Origin: Agrobacterium tumefaciens
GTDB lineage: Bacteria; Pseudomonadota; Alphaproteobacteria; Rhizobiales; Rhizobiaceae
DNA length: 64,000 bases
Direction of reading: 5' to 3'
Assembly (NCBI RefSeq): GCF_000834635.1
Contig: NZ_JXQV01000009.1
Span: 186,001-250,000 of the forward strand
Shown here: one piece after another, positions 52,362 through 61,287 of the stretch
Layout: each line of letters begins with the position of its first letter
Numbering within the stretch: the first letter of the stretch is position 1
Position numbers and translations under genes: made by a program
Notes under the pieces: model-generated
The model's database searches: none
Told to the model about the DNA's origin: nothing
Seen by the model: only the letters and a program-made list of their open reading frames with translations

Positions 52362-53903
52362 TCAGCCGCGCTTGCGGCCGCGACCCGCGTTACCGGCAGG
52401 ACGACCCTGACCGGCTGGCGCAAACGAGCCAGCCTTGCGGGCTGGACGACCCTGGCCACCACGGTGGTTGCGGCTTGCAGCTGGCTTGCCAGCGCCACCT
52501 TCAACGGCTGGACGCTTGAAATCCGATGTGCTTTCAAGATCGTTGTCACGCTCGACCGGTGCAAATTCACCAGCGCGCTGGCCACGGAATTCACCGTTGC
52601 GACGACCGGCATCACGCGGAGCACCATCACGGGGGCCGCGCTGCGGGCGGTCACCATGGGCGCGTTCGCCACGTTCTCCGCCCTGACGGCGAGGACCGTT
52701 GGCGTTTGCGTTGCCACGGTTGCCAGCACCACGGTTGTTGTTGCCGCCACGCGATGGGCTGACCAGACCAGCTGGACGCTCGCCAGACAGCACAGGAATT
52801 TCGATCTTCATCAGCTTTTCGATATCATGCAGCAGACGGGTTTCGTCCGGTGCACAAAATGCGATTGCGATACCATCGAGACCGGCGCGTGCCGTACGAC
52901 CGATACGGTGCACGTAAGCGTCAGCCACTTCAGGCAGATCGTAGTTGAAGACGTGCGTCACGGCTGGAATATCGATACCGCGGGCAGCAACGTCTGTGGC
53001 AACCAGAACCTTGAATTCGCCATCCTTGAAGCCCTTGAGAGCGCGTTCGCGCTGACCCTGGCTCTTGTTTCCGTGGATGGAGGCAACCTTAAAGCCGATG
53101 TGCTCCAGATACTTGGACAGCTTTTCAGCGCCATGCTTGGTACGAAGGAACACGATGGCGCGGCCATCGGGGTTCTCGGTCAAAGACTTCTTGAGAAGCT
53201 CGGTCTTGTCGTTCTTGCCTGCAACGAAGTGAACATATTGCTCAACCTTGTCGGCGGCCTTGCCCGGAGGCGTAACCTGAACGGTAACCGGGTTTTTCAG
53301 ATAGCTGCCGGCCAGATCTGCAATCGAAGCAGGCATGGTGGCCGAAAACAGCAAAGTCTGACGCTCGGCAGGGACCATGCGGGAGATCTTGCGCAGATCA
53401 TGGATAAAGCCCAGGTCCAGCATCTGGTCGGCTTCGTCAAGCACAAGGAATGTCACCTTGGACAGGGAAATCGCGTTGCGCGAGATCAGATCAAGCAGGC
53501 GGCCAGGCGTGGCAACCAGAATATCTGTGCCCTTTTCCAGCTGCATCTGCTGCTTGTTGATGGACGCGCCACCAACGACCTGATTGATTTTCAGGTGCGT
53601 CTTGCGCACGAAGCCGCGAAGGCTTTCGCCAATCTGGTTCACCAGTTCGCGTGTCGGAGCGAGAATAAGCGTGCGTGTCGTTCTGTTTGCAGGACGATCA
53701 GGCTGCTTCAACAGCATTTCGATGAGCGGCAGGCCGAAAGCGGCCGTCTTGCCTGTGCCGGTCTGTGCAAGACCGATAACGTCACGACCCTGAAGAAGAA
53801 GCGGGATCGCTTTTTCCTGGATCGGCGTAGGTGTGGTGTAACCGAGCTGGGTGACGCCGGCCACGATTTTTTCGGAGAGGCCGAGTTCGCTAAAACTGGT
53901 CAA
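52362..53903 (-). CDS. rhlE: DEAD-box RNA helicase, RhlE type
   Basis: The 513-residue protein has the full DEAD-box set: Q motif TPTPIQ, AQTGTGKT (about 45-52), PTRELVNQI, TPGRLLDL, DEAD (about 154-157), SAT (about 187-189), ARGIDIP and HRIGRTARAG (about 340-349). A 130-residue Arg/Gly/Asn-rich tail (about 383-513) is likely disordered and RNA-binding. RhlE-type helicases help ribosome assembly and mRNA decay, often in the cold. The start codon is TTG at 53903 with AAAGG about 8 nt upstream; no ATG or GTG fits the conserved SFSELGLS start. Confidence 0.94.
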   Translation of the reverse strand: MTSFSELGLSEKIVAGVTQLGYTTPTPIQEKAIPLLLQGRDVIGLAQTGTGKTAAFGLPLIEMLLKQPDRPANRTTRTLILAPTRELVNQIGESLRGFVRKTHLKINQVVGGASINKQQMQLEKGTDILVATPGRLLDLISRNAISLSKVTFLVLDEADQMLDLGFIHDLRKISRMVPAERQTLLFSATMPASIADLAGSYLKNPVTVQVTPPGKAADKVEQYVHFVAGKNDKTELLKKSLTENPDGRAIVFLRTKHGAEKLSKYLEHIGFKVASIHGNKSQGQRERALKGFKDGEFKVLVATDVAARGIDIPAVTHVFNYDLPEVADAYVHRIGRTARAGLDGIAIAFCAPDETRLLHDIEKLMKIEIPVLSGERPAGLVSPSRGGNNNRGAGNRGNANANGPRRQGGERGERAHGDRPQRGPRDGAPRDAGRRNGEFRGQRAGEFAPVERDNDLESTSDFKRPAVEGGAGKPAASRNHRGGQGRPARKAGSFAPAGQGRPAGNAGRGRKRG

Positions 53904-54279
53904 TAGTATACCTTTCGGGGCGCCAAAACGCTTGAACCCGGATCAGCCCTGCTGGTCCGGTTGTCTTGGCGTCAAGAACCCCGCGTGAATTGGGAACTTG
54001 TGGGTTGGAATGACTTTCTGCGCTTCAGTGCGGCGGTTTCGCCGGCTCCTGCATTAATGCGCTTTTCCTTCATGCATCATCTAGTTTGTTCGACGCTGCG
54101 GCTCACGCGGCCGCCTAAAGGGGAAAGCTTGAGGGGGATTTGGTCTTTTTAGCGCGCAAAGTCAAGTGAATGTTTTGATTGTTGCGCAAGCCACAGGTGC
54201 TGTAGCCAGAGTAGAGAGTGAATAATTGGTTAAAAATGACGGTTAAAAAGACCTTAATGCGACTGAGGCTGCATGGCCA
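53904..54279. other. Intergenic region between the divergent helicase and PAS/receiver genes
   Basis: About 375 bp with no convincing gene. On the helicase side the leader is long (possibly over 150 nt), as is common for cold-induced helicase mRNAs. The stretch 54170-54275 is AT-rich and probably holds the promoter of the PAS/receiver gene. No hairpin or operator stands out. Confidence 0.4.
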
Positions 54280-56163
54280 ATGTCACCATTCTACAATAGT
54301 TTACACAATGAACGACATTGCACGTTAAAGCTGATTCCATTGCAAGCCGCAGAAAAGACGGAGACTGACTTGATAGCTGCTGGTGGATTGCTTGAGAAAG
54401 CGCGGGACGGCGTCATGACGCTGGATCTGCCCGCCTGCATCAAGGATAGCCAGCTTCGATATGTCTGCGTGAACGATGCCTATGCGCGATTTGCGGGGCG
54501 ATCCCGCCAGGATTTTACCGGCAAGACATCCCGTCAATTACACGGCATGGCCGATGATGGCGACCGAGACGATAAGGAACGGCGCTGCCTCGTTTTTGCA
54601 ACCGATGAAACGTTGAAATGCGCAGGCTTTAGTCCGGGCGAGGCCCCGGCCATAAAATGCGAACGGTTTGAAACCGAAGATGGCAGCCTGTTTCTCTTTG
54701 AGGTCTTCGAGGCGATGCCTGCGGCCCGGCACAATGAAGAGACTTCCACATCTCCGAAGCCCGATGTTCTGCCCATCCCCCTCGCCCAAGCCAATGCAGC
54801 TGAAAACCCGCAACCGGACGCTCAATCCATTCTGGACTCTCTGCCAGTCGGCATCATGATCGTGGGACCGGACCTGACAATCGAATATGCCAACGGGTGT
54901 TTTCACACGCTGTGGGATATCAGTGAAAAGATCGACTTGGCAGGCCAGCACTACCGAGCCTGTCTGGAGATGGCCCTTGAGAGTTCCGATGTCGCCAAAC
55001 TGCGCGTTGAAGAGGGCGTCGAGCATCTCAAGCTGATAGACGGCACCGCATCGAGACACATCGAGAGCAAATCTGGACGGCCGATCATCCTGTTCGAGCA
55101 ACGCATCGGCGGTGACAAGATCCTCATCACCGCCTTCGACTGCACCGACATTATCGAGCGTGAACGCGAGAGCAACGCGGCACCGAAGGAGCAGGAGCCC
55201 GTTGGCGAAAACACGCAGACCGAAACGCAGGTCATGTTGGAGGAACCGGCACTTGCCCAGGACGTCACGTTGAGTGTGCTGGTCATTGAAGACGCCGCTG
55301 CTCAAGGTGCCCTCAGCGAGCAATTGACGTGCTGGGGCGTTGACGCCTACGCCGCAGAAAGCACCGCGACTGCGCTTGCAATTTTAAAGGAAGCAGCCAG
55401 CATCGGCTTTGCCATCGATGCCATCATCCTGAACCATACCGTGCCGGTTCTGGATGGCATGGAGTTGGCCCGCACGATGCGGCGAGACCCGCGCCTGAGC
55501 GACACGGCGATCATCTCCCTGACCGCAATGGACATGGCCAGTGCAGACCATGACGCACTCGATGTTCAACTCATGAAACCGGTAGGGGCAGAACTGCTGA
55601 GAAAAACACTGACGGAACTCGTTCATAAAAACCGTCCGAGACGTTCAGCAGCTCAAGACACGTCCAAAAGCACTGTCGCGGAGACCCAACCTCCGCTCAA
55701 CCTGACGCGAGCAACACCCAACGTCAGCCATGTTCCGACGCTGGCACCAAACAGGACTACCAGTTCGCTGGATGTGCTGATTGCAGAAGACAATGATGTC
55801 AATCAGATCGTTTTCAACCAGATCCTTCAGCAGACCGGCCTCAGATACCGGATTGTCGACAATGGCGAACAGGCAGTCCAGATATGGCGAGCCTTTCGTC
55901 CATCCATCATCCTGATGGATATCTCCATGCCCGTCATGAACGGATATCGCGCGACGCAGGCCATCCGCGCGGAAGAAGACCGCATGCTGAATGCCACCCG
56001 GGTGCCGATCATAGGTGTCATGGCACACGCGCAGGAAAGCGACCGCGATCTCTGTCTCGCCGCCGGTATGGACGATTATCTCTCCAAACCAATCAGCCCA
56101 GAACTGCTCAATGCCAAGATCCAGACATGGCTGATGAAGTCGCTGGCGCGGCTGGCGAACTGA
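54280..56163 (+). CDS. PAS-PAS-pseudoreceiver-receiver signalling protein without kinase domain
   Basis: The 627-residue protein has two PAS-like domains (about 35-145 and 180-300), a first receiver domain (about 332-450) and a second receiver (about 497-620). In the first receiver the acidic pair (Glu337, Asp338) and Lys433 are present, but the phosphoacceptor position reads ILNHTVPVLDG with Asn385, so it probably cannot be phosphorylated. The second receiver is complete: AEDNDVNQ, LMDISMPVMNG with Asp547, and SKP. No His-kinase, DNA-binding or GGDEF/EAL output domain is visible. It may relay or titrate phosphate in a multi-component system. ATG 54280 is used, with GAGG 9 nt upstream; the first 25 residues are not conserved-looking. 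Confidence 0.8.
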   Translation: MSPFYNSLHNERHCTLKLIPLQAAEKTETDLIAAGGLLEKARDGVMTLDLPACIKDSQLRYVCVNDAYARFAGRSRQDFTGKTSRQLHGMADDGDRDDKERRCLVFATDETLKCAGFSPGEAPAIKCERFETEDGSLFLFEVFEAMPAARHNEETSTSPKPDVLPIPLAQANAAENPQPDAQSILDSLPVGIMIVGPDLTIEYANGCFHTLWDISEKIDLAGQHYRACLEMALESSDVAKLRVEEGVEHLKLIDGTASRHIESKSGRPIILFEQRIGGDKILITAFDCTDIIERERESNAAPKEQEPVGENTQTETQVMLEEPALAQDVTLSVLVIEDAAAQGALSEQLTCWGVDAYAAESTATALAILKEAASIGFAIDAIILNHTVPVLDGMELARTMRRDPRLSDTAIISLTAMDMASADHDALDVQLMKPVGAELLRKTLTELVHKNRPRRSAAQDTSKSTVAETQPPLNLTRATPNVSHVPTLAPNRTTSSLDVLIAEDNDVNQIVFNQILQQTGLRYRIVDNGEQAVQIWRAFRPSIILMDISMPVMNGYRATQAIRAEEDRMLNATRVPIIGVMAHAQESDRDLCLAAGMDDYLSKPISPELLNAKIQTWLMKSLARLAN

Positions 56164-56170
56164 AAACAAA

Positions 56171-56201
56171 AACGCCGCTTGAGGCGGGCTCAAGCGGCGT
56201 T
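56171..56201. terminator. Bidirectional terminator between the PAS/receiver and doxX genes
   Basis: A perfect 13-bp stem, AACGCCGCTTGAG with CTCAAGCGGCGTT, closes a 5-nt loop. On the minus strand it is followed by TTTTGTTTT, making it an intrinsic terminator for the doxX-like gene; it also caps the plus-strand gene. Confidence 0.85.
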
Positions 56202-56221
56202 GATGTCAGATCAGCAATGGA

Positions 56222-56611
56222 TTAGCGGCGGCTTCCATCAACCGACAGCGCACCGGCGCCTGCAAACACCAGATAAAGGAAGACAAAGCAGAACAGGATG
56301 GCGCTCTCGCCGCCGTTCAGGACCGGGAAAATGCTTTTCGGCGCATGGGCGATGAAATAGGCAAAGGCCATCAAACCGGACAGCACAAATGCCGTCGGGC
56401 GGGTGAAAAGCCCCACGAGAATGAGCAATCCGCCAACCAGCTCCAGAATGGCGGCAATCAGCAACATCGGCGGCAGCGCGCCTTCCATCTGAGATACAGG
56501 GAAGCCGAACAGCTTTTGTGTGCCATGCTCAATGAACAGAAGCGCTGTGATGATGCGCAGCGCAGCCAGAGCGTAGGGCTGATAGCGCGACAGTCTTTCA
56601 AAAAATACCAT
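56222..56611 (-). CDS. DoxX family membrane protein
   Basis: The 129-residue protein has four membrane helices and the DoxX/DoxD-like pattern ALRIITALLFIEHGTQKLFG near the N terminus, then LELVGGLLILVGLFTRPTAF and YFIAHAPKSIFPVLNGGESA. DoxX proteins are inner membrane subunits associated with quinone-linked oxidoreductases or oxidative stress in various bacteria; the exact reaction here is unknown. The gene appears monocistronic, bounded by a strong terminator downstream and a 169-bp gap upstream. Confidence 0.85.
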   Translation of the reverse strand: MVFFERLSRYQPYALAALRIITALLFIEHGTQKLFGFPVSQMEGALPPMLLIAAILELVGGLLILVGLFTRPTAFVLSGLMAFAYFIAHAPKSIFPVLNGGESAILFCFVFLYLVFAGAGALSVDGSRR

Positions 56612-56780
56612 AGGTGTGTCCTCGAGGCGTAAATGCGAACTGTTGAAAGTTAAACATGACTAATACAGGCAGCATTTGAAATACACGTTTCAAGCCCAAT
56701 AACAACACGGCTTCCGACCTCTTCACCACCTGTGCAATCACATATCGGAGAGCACCGCAAGCAGGGCGCGATGCCCCTAA

Positions 56781-57989
56781 TCACCGCTTACGCGCTTGGC
56801 GTGTTACCGGCAGCAAAACCGCGCAAATCAGGATGCAATAGGCGCCCATGACAATGATCTGAGAGGTAAAGGAAATGCCGGAGTCAATCAGAATGCCCCC
56901 AAGACCGGGGCCAAGCGCTGAGGCAAAAACCATGATGGCGACGATGACGGCACGTATGGCCCCCAGAAATTTTACGCCGTACACTTCCGGCCAGAGGCTT
57001 CCAAAAAGTGTCAGCGAGAAGCCATCGGATATTCCGTAAAGAACCATGAAGGCGAAAACGACCCAGGGGCCATCGACGGTGCCAAGCAGCACACAGCCAC
57101 CACCGAATGGCAACAAGTAGAATGGCAGCAAGCGAAGCGCTGAAAACCGGTCGACCAGATATCCTGAAAGCAACGAGTTCAAAACAGCCGTGACAGCATA
57201 GAGCAGAAAGGCTGAGGCAAAGGTTTCGACCGGCCATCCCTTAGATTGCGACAGGTGAACCTGGTGAAAGAAAATGGTATTGCTGATGAAGGCAGGCGGC
57301 AGCATGCCCAGAAGAAGCAGGTAGAAATACGGATCGCGTAACACCTGGCCCCGCGTCCAGCTGCGGGAAACGACTGCGTTTTGCGATGACGACGCAACGA
57401 CCGGGACACGTTCGATTTTCGTGAGTGCGAGGAGTGATGGCAGCAACAAAAATACGATGAATGCCGCGACCATGCCCCACAGAGTTCGCCAGCCGAACCC
57501 GGCAATAGCCGCCACCGCAAGCAGCGGCAAAACCGCCTGCCCAACATTCAGGCCCAGCGCTGAAATAGAAACGGCCCGCCCGCGCTCAGCGGCAAACCAG
57601 CGCCCGATGGTGGTGTAGGCTATGTGGACCATCATCCCCTGCCCGAACAGACGCAGGAGAAATAGGCCGAAGATTAACAAAGCGAGCGAGGTGGAATAGG
57701 CAAGGCTGATTACTCCCAGTGCCAGCGCAAACGCTGCCATGGAAACAACGAAGCGCGGCGTTTTCACATCCAGAAGTTTGCCGAGCCAGACAAGACAAGC
57801 GGCGGATGCCAGGGTGACACCCATATAGAGAAGGCCGAACTCTCCATCGCTCAAGCCCAGGTCACGGCGTATCTCACCGCCTGACAGCGAGATGAAGAAG
57901 GTTTGACCGAAGGACGACGCAAAGAGCATTGCAAAACCGGCGCTCAGCCACCGAAGGTTTTCGCGCAGGAATGTGAGCAACCGAGGCAT
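56781..57989 (-). CDS. Major facilitator superfamily transporter
   Basis: The 402-residue protein has twelve predicted membrane helices and the MFS loop pattern between helices 2 and 3 (WLGKLLDVKTPRFV, about 69-82). The central loop is about 190-215. It resembles MFS exporters or nitrate/oxalate-type porters; the substrate is not readable. It lies 27 bp downstream of the class II amidotransferase gene on the same strand, so the two may be cotranscribed, possibly with the L,D-transpeptidase gene. Confidence 0.85.
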   Translation of the reverse strand: MPRLLTFLRENLRWLSAGFAMLFASSFGQTFFISLSGGEIRRDLGLSDGEFGLLYMGVTLASAACLVWLGKLLDVKTPRFVVSMAAFALALGVISLAYSTSLALLIFGLFLLRLFGQGMMVHIAYTTIGRWFAAERGRAVSISALGLNVGQAVLPLLAVAAIAGFGWRTLWGMVAAFIVFLLLPSLLALTKIERVPVVASSSQNAVVSRSWTRGQVLRDPYFYLLLLGMLPPAFISNTIFFHQVHLSQSKGWPVETFASAFLLYAVTAVLNSLLSGYLVDRFSALRLLPFYLLPFGGGCVLLGTVDGPWVVFAFMVLYGISDGFSLTLFGSLWPEVYGVKFLGAIRAVIVAIMVFASALGPGLGGILIDSGISFTSQIIVMGAYCILICAVLLPVTRQARKR

Positions 57990-58016
57990 CCAATTTTATG
58001 CAATGTGCTCTGCCGT

Positions 58017-58814
58017 TCAGGCAGACATTACCATTCTGGGCTGTTCAACGGGGTTGAACGGTTCAAAACTAATATCCGTACCAACAATCGTTGCAACGGT
58101 GTTGGCCGGAATAATGTCCCACCTCTCCACGCCGGTTCCGAAGGGTTCGGATGCGACCGCTATCCCCGCGCCGATATTGCGCCAGTAGAGCGTCGGCGGA
58201 CGATCATCACTCGACCATCGAAATGCGTGCAGCCTGTCGCCATCGGCGTGGATGGCACTGAACCTGACCGGCTGGTCAATATCGGCCCGAACCACCACAT
58301 CCAGACATATCTGCAAGGTTTTTTTCAAAGCATCGACAGGATCGCTATCCAGTCCCAGACCCGCTGCAATCAGGAAAATCGCCTCGCTATCGCCATTCCC
58401 GGCGCGCGAACAATAAACTTCATCCTTGATATGCGCCTCGATGGCGCGCTTGACCCTCTCGTAGCCGCCAATCTGGCCGTTATGCATAAAAAGGTGGCGA
58501 CCAAAGCCGAAGGGATGGCAGTTGGCCATGGATACGCCGCCCGTGGTGGCTGAGCGCACATGGGCCAGAAACATGCTGGAGCGCAACTGATGGCACAGCG
58601 AGGTAAGATTGCGATCCGACCATGCGGGCAAGATGCCGCGATAGATACCCGGTTCTCCCCTTTCACCATACCAGCCAATGCCGCACCCATCGCCATTGAC
58701 CACCGTTTTCGCCTCCCTCGCCGCCAGCGACTGGGTGATGAGCGAGCTTTCCGGCTCGATCAGGAGACTGTCGAGCCAGACGGGAGAGCCGGTATAGGCG
58801 AGAAAACGACACAT
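58017..58814 (-). CDS. Class II glutamine amidotransferase (YafJ/EgtC-like)
   Basis: The 265-residue protein starts MCRFLAYTG, so the catalytic Cys becomes N-terminal after Met removal, as needed for an Ntn-type glutaminase. Further family signs are GDGCGIGWYG (about 52-61), FLAHVRSATTGGVSMANCHP (about 93-112) and the MHNGQIGGY motif (about 122-130). It hydrolyses glutamine or a gamma-glutamyl amide; relatives include YafJ and the ergothioneine enzyme EgtC, but no egt genes are near. The start 58814 is fixed by the Cys2 rule. It lies between the L,D-transpeptidase gene and an MFS gene. Confidence 0.87.
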   Translation of the reverse strand: MCRFLAYTGSPVWLDSLLIEPESSLITQSLAAREAKTVVNGDGCGIGWYGERGEPGIYRGILPAWSDRNLTSLCHQLRSSMFLAHVRSATTGGVSMANCHPFGFGRHLFMHNGQIGGYERVKRAIEAHIKDEVYCSRAGNGDSEAIFLIAAGLGLDSDPVDALKKTLQICLDVVVRADIDQPVRFSAIHADGDRLHAFRWSSDDRPPTLYWRNIGAGIAVASEPFGTGVERWDIIPANTVATIVGTDISFEPFNPVEQPRMVMSA

Positions 58815-58882
58815 GATGGTACCGTTGCAATGGAGGGGCGATCCAGCTTTCAAACTGCTGGATCAAGGCAATTGTTGGGTGA

Positions 58883-59503
58883 TCAGGCCTGTAGGACGAC
58901 GATGCGAGCACCCACTGGTACGCGCTCGTAGAGATCCACAATGTCATGGTTCAGCATGCGAATGCAGCCGCTGGACATGGCATGACCGATAGACTGCGGC
59001 TGGTTGGTTCCATGCAGACGGAACATCGTGTCGTTGCCACCGCGGTAGAGATAAATGGCGCGTGCGCCCAATGGATTGTTCGGACCGCCCGGCATGCCGC
59101 CCGCATGTTTCCGGTTCCGTTCCGGTTCGCGGCGGATCATGTTGGCTGTTGGGGTCCAGCTCGGCCATTCGGCCTTGCGGCCCACATAGGCATCACCCTT
59201 CAAGGCAAGGCCCTGGCGTCCAACACCAACGCCGTAGCGCATCGCCCGGCCGTTGCCCATAATATAGTAGAGGCGTCTTGCGGGCGTATCAACGACGACA
59301 GTTCCTGCCGGATGCGTGGTCACATAGGCGACTTCCTGGCGGCGAAGTTCTGGGCTGATCTTGTCCAGCGGCATGGCACCCATTGGGAACTTTTCGTTCG
59401 GCAAGGCGGCATAATTGGTCTTCTGTTGAACGAAGTTGGTGCTCGCGCAACCCGCAAGAAGAAGTGGAAGCCCGAACAGGACGCCCCGACGCGAAATAGA
59501 CAT
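58883..59503 (-). CDS. L,D-transpeptidase lipoprotein (YkuD domain)
   Basis: The 206-residue protein has a lipoprotein signal (LLAGC, Cys19) and a twin-Arg-like SRRG at the start. Its YkuD domain (about 65-205) has the catalytic HGTN (about 164-167) and SSGCIRM (about 177-183) with nucleophilic Cys. Such enzymes form 3-3 peptidoglycan crosslinks or attach proteins to the wall, and are abundant in Rhizobiales, which rely on L,D-crosslinks during polar growth. It is the first gene of a minus-strand set with the amidotransferase and MFS genes and diverges from the ATP-grasp trio. Confidence 0.93.
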   Translation of the reverse strand: MSISRRGVLFGLPLLLAGCASTNFVQQKTNYAALPNEKFPMGAMPLDKISPELRRQEVAYVTTHPAGTVVVDTPARRLYYIMGNGRAMRYGVGVGRQGLALKGDAYVGRKAEWPSWTPTANMIRREPERNRKHAGGMPGGPNNPLGARAIYLYRGGNDTMFRLHGTNQPQSIGHAMSSGCIRMLNHDIVDLYERVPVGARIVVLQA

Positions 59504-59859
59504 ATTACCCCCGGCTCATAGATCTTTCGATTAACAAGGAGTATGGTTTTATGGTTAACAAACCCCTAATCGCAGGCTCTAACACTTAACGAGCTACCAC
59601 CTCGACCCGTTACTGTTGACGGAGCGAACAGAAAAAAATGGCGGGAAATTAAGCAGGAGCACGCCTGCAACCATAAAGACATGTGAGCAAATCGTATTTT
59701 ACGATGAAACCAATTCACCCTCTGCCGCATTTTCGTGCAGCAACTATCAAAACTGCTTATTTTTTGTGTGCTTAGCACCGGTTTATGTTGAAAAAATTCT
59801 GAACCGAGATCACGCTGGGTTCTTGCATTGCGAGCGTGCTTGTAATCAAATGGACAAAA
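59504..59859. other. Divergent promoter region between the L,D-transpeptidase and ATP-grasp genes
   Basis: About 355 bp. A repeated TATGGTT element occurs near 59541-59556, and 59665-59810 is AT-rich. A frame at 59616-59885 exists but overlaps the start of the next gene and lacks a ribosome site, so I do not call it. The region probably carries both promoters. Confidence 0.4.
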
Positions 59860-61284
59860 ATGGGGAACCTAAAGTTGGCATTTGACGAAATGATAAATGC
59901 GGACTCAACGCCGCGCAGCCCGTATGAAAAATACAATGAATGGTACAGCAGGCAGGACAGATCACACCTGATCCAGAAATCCCGCGATGCTGAAAACATA
60001 TTCCGAAAGACCGGCATCACCTTCGCCGTCTACGGGCATGCAGACAGCGCTGAAAAGCTCATTCCGTTCGACATTATTCCCCGCATCATTTCCGGCCGCG
60101 AATGGCGCAAGCTGGCTCAAGGCATTGAGCAGCGCGTTCTGGCGCTGAATGCGTTTCTGGATGATATCTATCATAAGCAGGAAATCATCCGCGCCGGACG
60201 CATCCCACGCGAGCTGATTGAACGTAACGAGGCTTTCCTGCCCGAAATGATTGGGTTCAAACCACCGGGCGGCGTCTATACGCACATTGTCGGCACCGAT
60301 ATCGTGCGAACCGGCGAAGACCAGTTCTACGTACTGGAAGACAATGCCCGCACCCCGTCCGGTGTCAGCTACATGCTGGAAAACCGCGAAACGATGATGC
60401 AGATGTTTCCTGAACTGTTTCACGAGAACAAGGTTCAGCGCGTCGAGGATTATCCGTATCAGCTGCGCCATTCGCTGGCTTCGCTGGCGCCTCCCGGCTG
60501 CAAGGGAAAACCGCGCGTTGCCGTTCTCACCCCCGGCATCCATAACTCCGCCTATTACGAACATTCGTTCCTGGCAGACATGATGGGCGTCGAGCTTGTC
60601 GAAGGCTCGGATCTGCGCGTCATGGACGGCAAGGTCAAGATGCGCACGACGCGTGGATATGAGGCCATCGATGTGCTGTACCGGCGCGTCGATGATGATT
60701 TCCTTGATCCCCTCACCTTCCGCCCAGATTCTGCTCTGGGCATTCCGGGCATCATGGATGTCTACCGCGCTGGTAACATCACTATTGCCAATGCACCCGG
60801 CACTGGCATATCCGACGACAAGGCGATCTATTCCTATATGCCTGAAATCGTTGAGTTCTACACCGGCCGCAAACCGCTTCTGGAAAACGTGCCGACATGG
60901 CGCTGTTCGGAGCCGGACAGCCTGAAATATGTCCTGGACAATCTAGCTGACCTCGTCGTGAAGGAAGTTCATGGCTCCGGCGGCTACGGCATGCTCGTTG
61001 GCCCGACGGCGTCGAAGAAAGAGCGCGCACTTTTTGCGGACAAGCTCCGCGCCCGGCCATCAAACTACATCGCACAACCCACGCTTTCGCTTTCTACAGT
61101 GCCAATCATGGTGAAAAACGGCATCGCCCCGCGTCACGTCGACCTTCGGCCCTATGTTCTGGTGTCCGACAAGGTGAAGATCATTCCGGGCGGACTGACG
61201 CGCGTCGCACTCAAGCAGGGATCACTCGTGGTGAATTCCAGCCAGGGCGGCGGCACCAAAGATACGTGGGTACTGGAGGACTAA
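59860..61284 (+). CDS. Circularly permuted ATP-grasp protein (DUF404/DUF407 family)
   Basis: The 474-residue protein matches the circularly permuted type 2 ATP-grasp family. Landmarks are AFDEM at the start, VYGHADSAEKLIPFDIIPRI (about 54-73), YVLEDNARTPSGVSYMLENR (about 166-185), VAVLTPGIHNSAYYEHSFLA (about 223-242), VVKEVHGSGGYGMLVGPTAS (about 369-388) and the final SSQGGGTKDTWVLED. ATP-grasp enzymes activate a carboxylate as acyl-phosphate and join it to an amine; the substrate here is unknown. It opens a three-gene operon with alpha-E and transglutaminase genes (gaps of 3 and 24 bp). ATG 59860 is preferred to GTG 59836. Confidence 0.88.
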   Translation: MGNLKLAFDEMINADSTPRSPYEKYNEWYSRQDRSHLIQKSRDAENIFRKTGITFAVYGHADSAEKLIPFDIIPRIISGREWRKLAQGIEQRVLALNAFLDDIYHKQEIIRAGRIPRELIERNEAFLPEMIGFKPPGGVYTHIVGTDIVRTGEDQFYVLEDNARTPSGVSYMLENRETMMQMFPELFHENKVQRVEDYPYQLRHSLASLAPPGCKGKPRVAVLTPGIHNSAYYEHSFLADMMGVELVEGSDLRVMDGKVKMRTTRGYEAIDVLYRRVDDDFLDPLTFRPDSALGIPGIMDVYRAGNITIANAPGTGISDDKAIYSYMPEIVEFYTGRKPLLENVPTWRCSEPDSLKYVLDNLADLVVKEVHGSGGYGMLVGPTASKKERALFADKLRARPSNYIAQPTLSLSTVPIMVKNGIAPRHVDLRPYVLVSDKVKIIPGGLTRVALKQGSLVVNSSQGGGTKDTWVLED

Positions 61285-61287
61285 GCC

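Noticed and set aside
52464-53906. 480-codon plus-strand frame opposite the RhlE gene
   Set aside because: Antisense to all DEAD-box motifs, with no own start signal.
59616-59885. 89-codon frame upstream of the ATP-grasp gene
   Set aside because: It overlaps the start of the ATP-grasp gene in another frame, lacks a ribosome site and has biased, non-protein-like composition.
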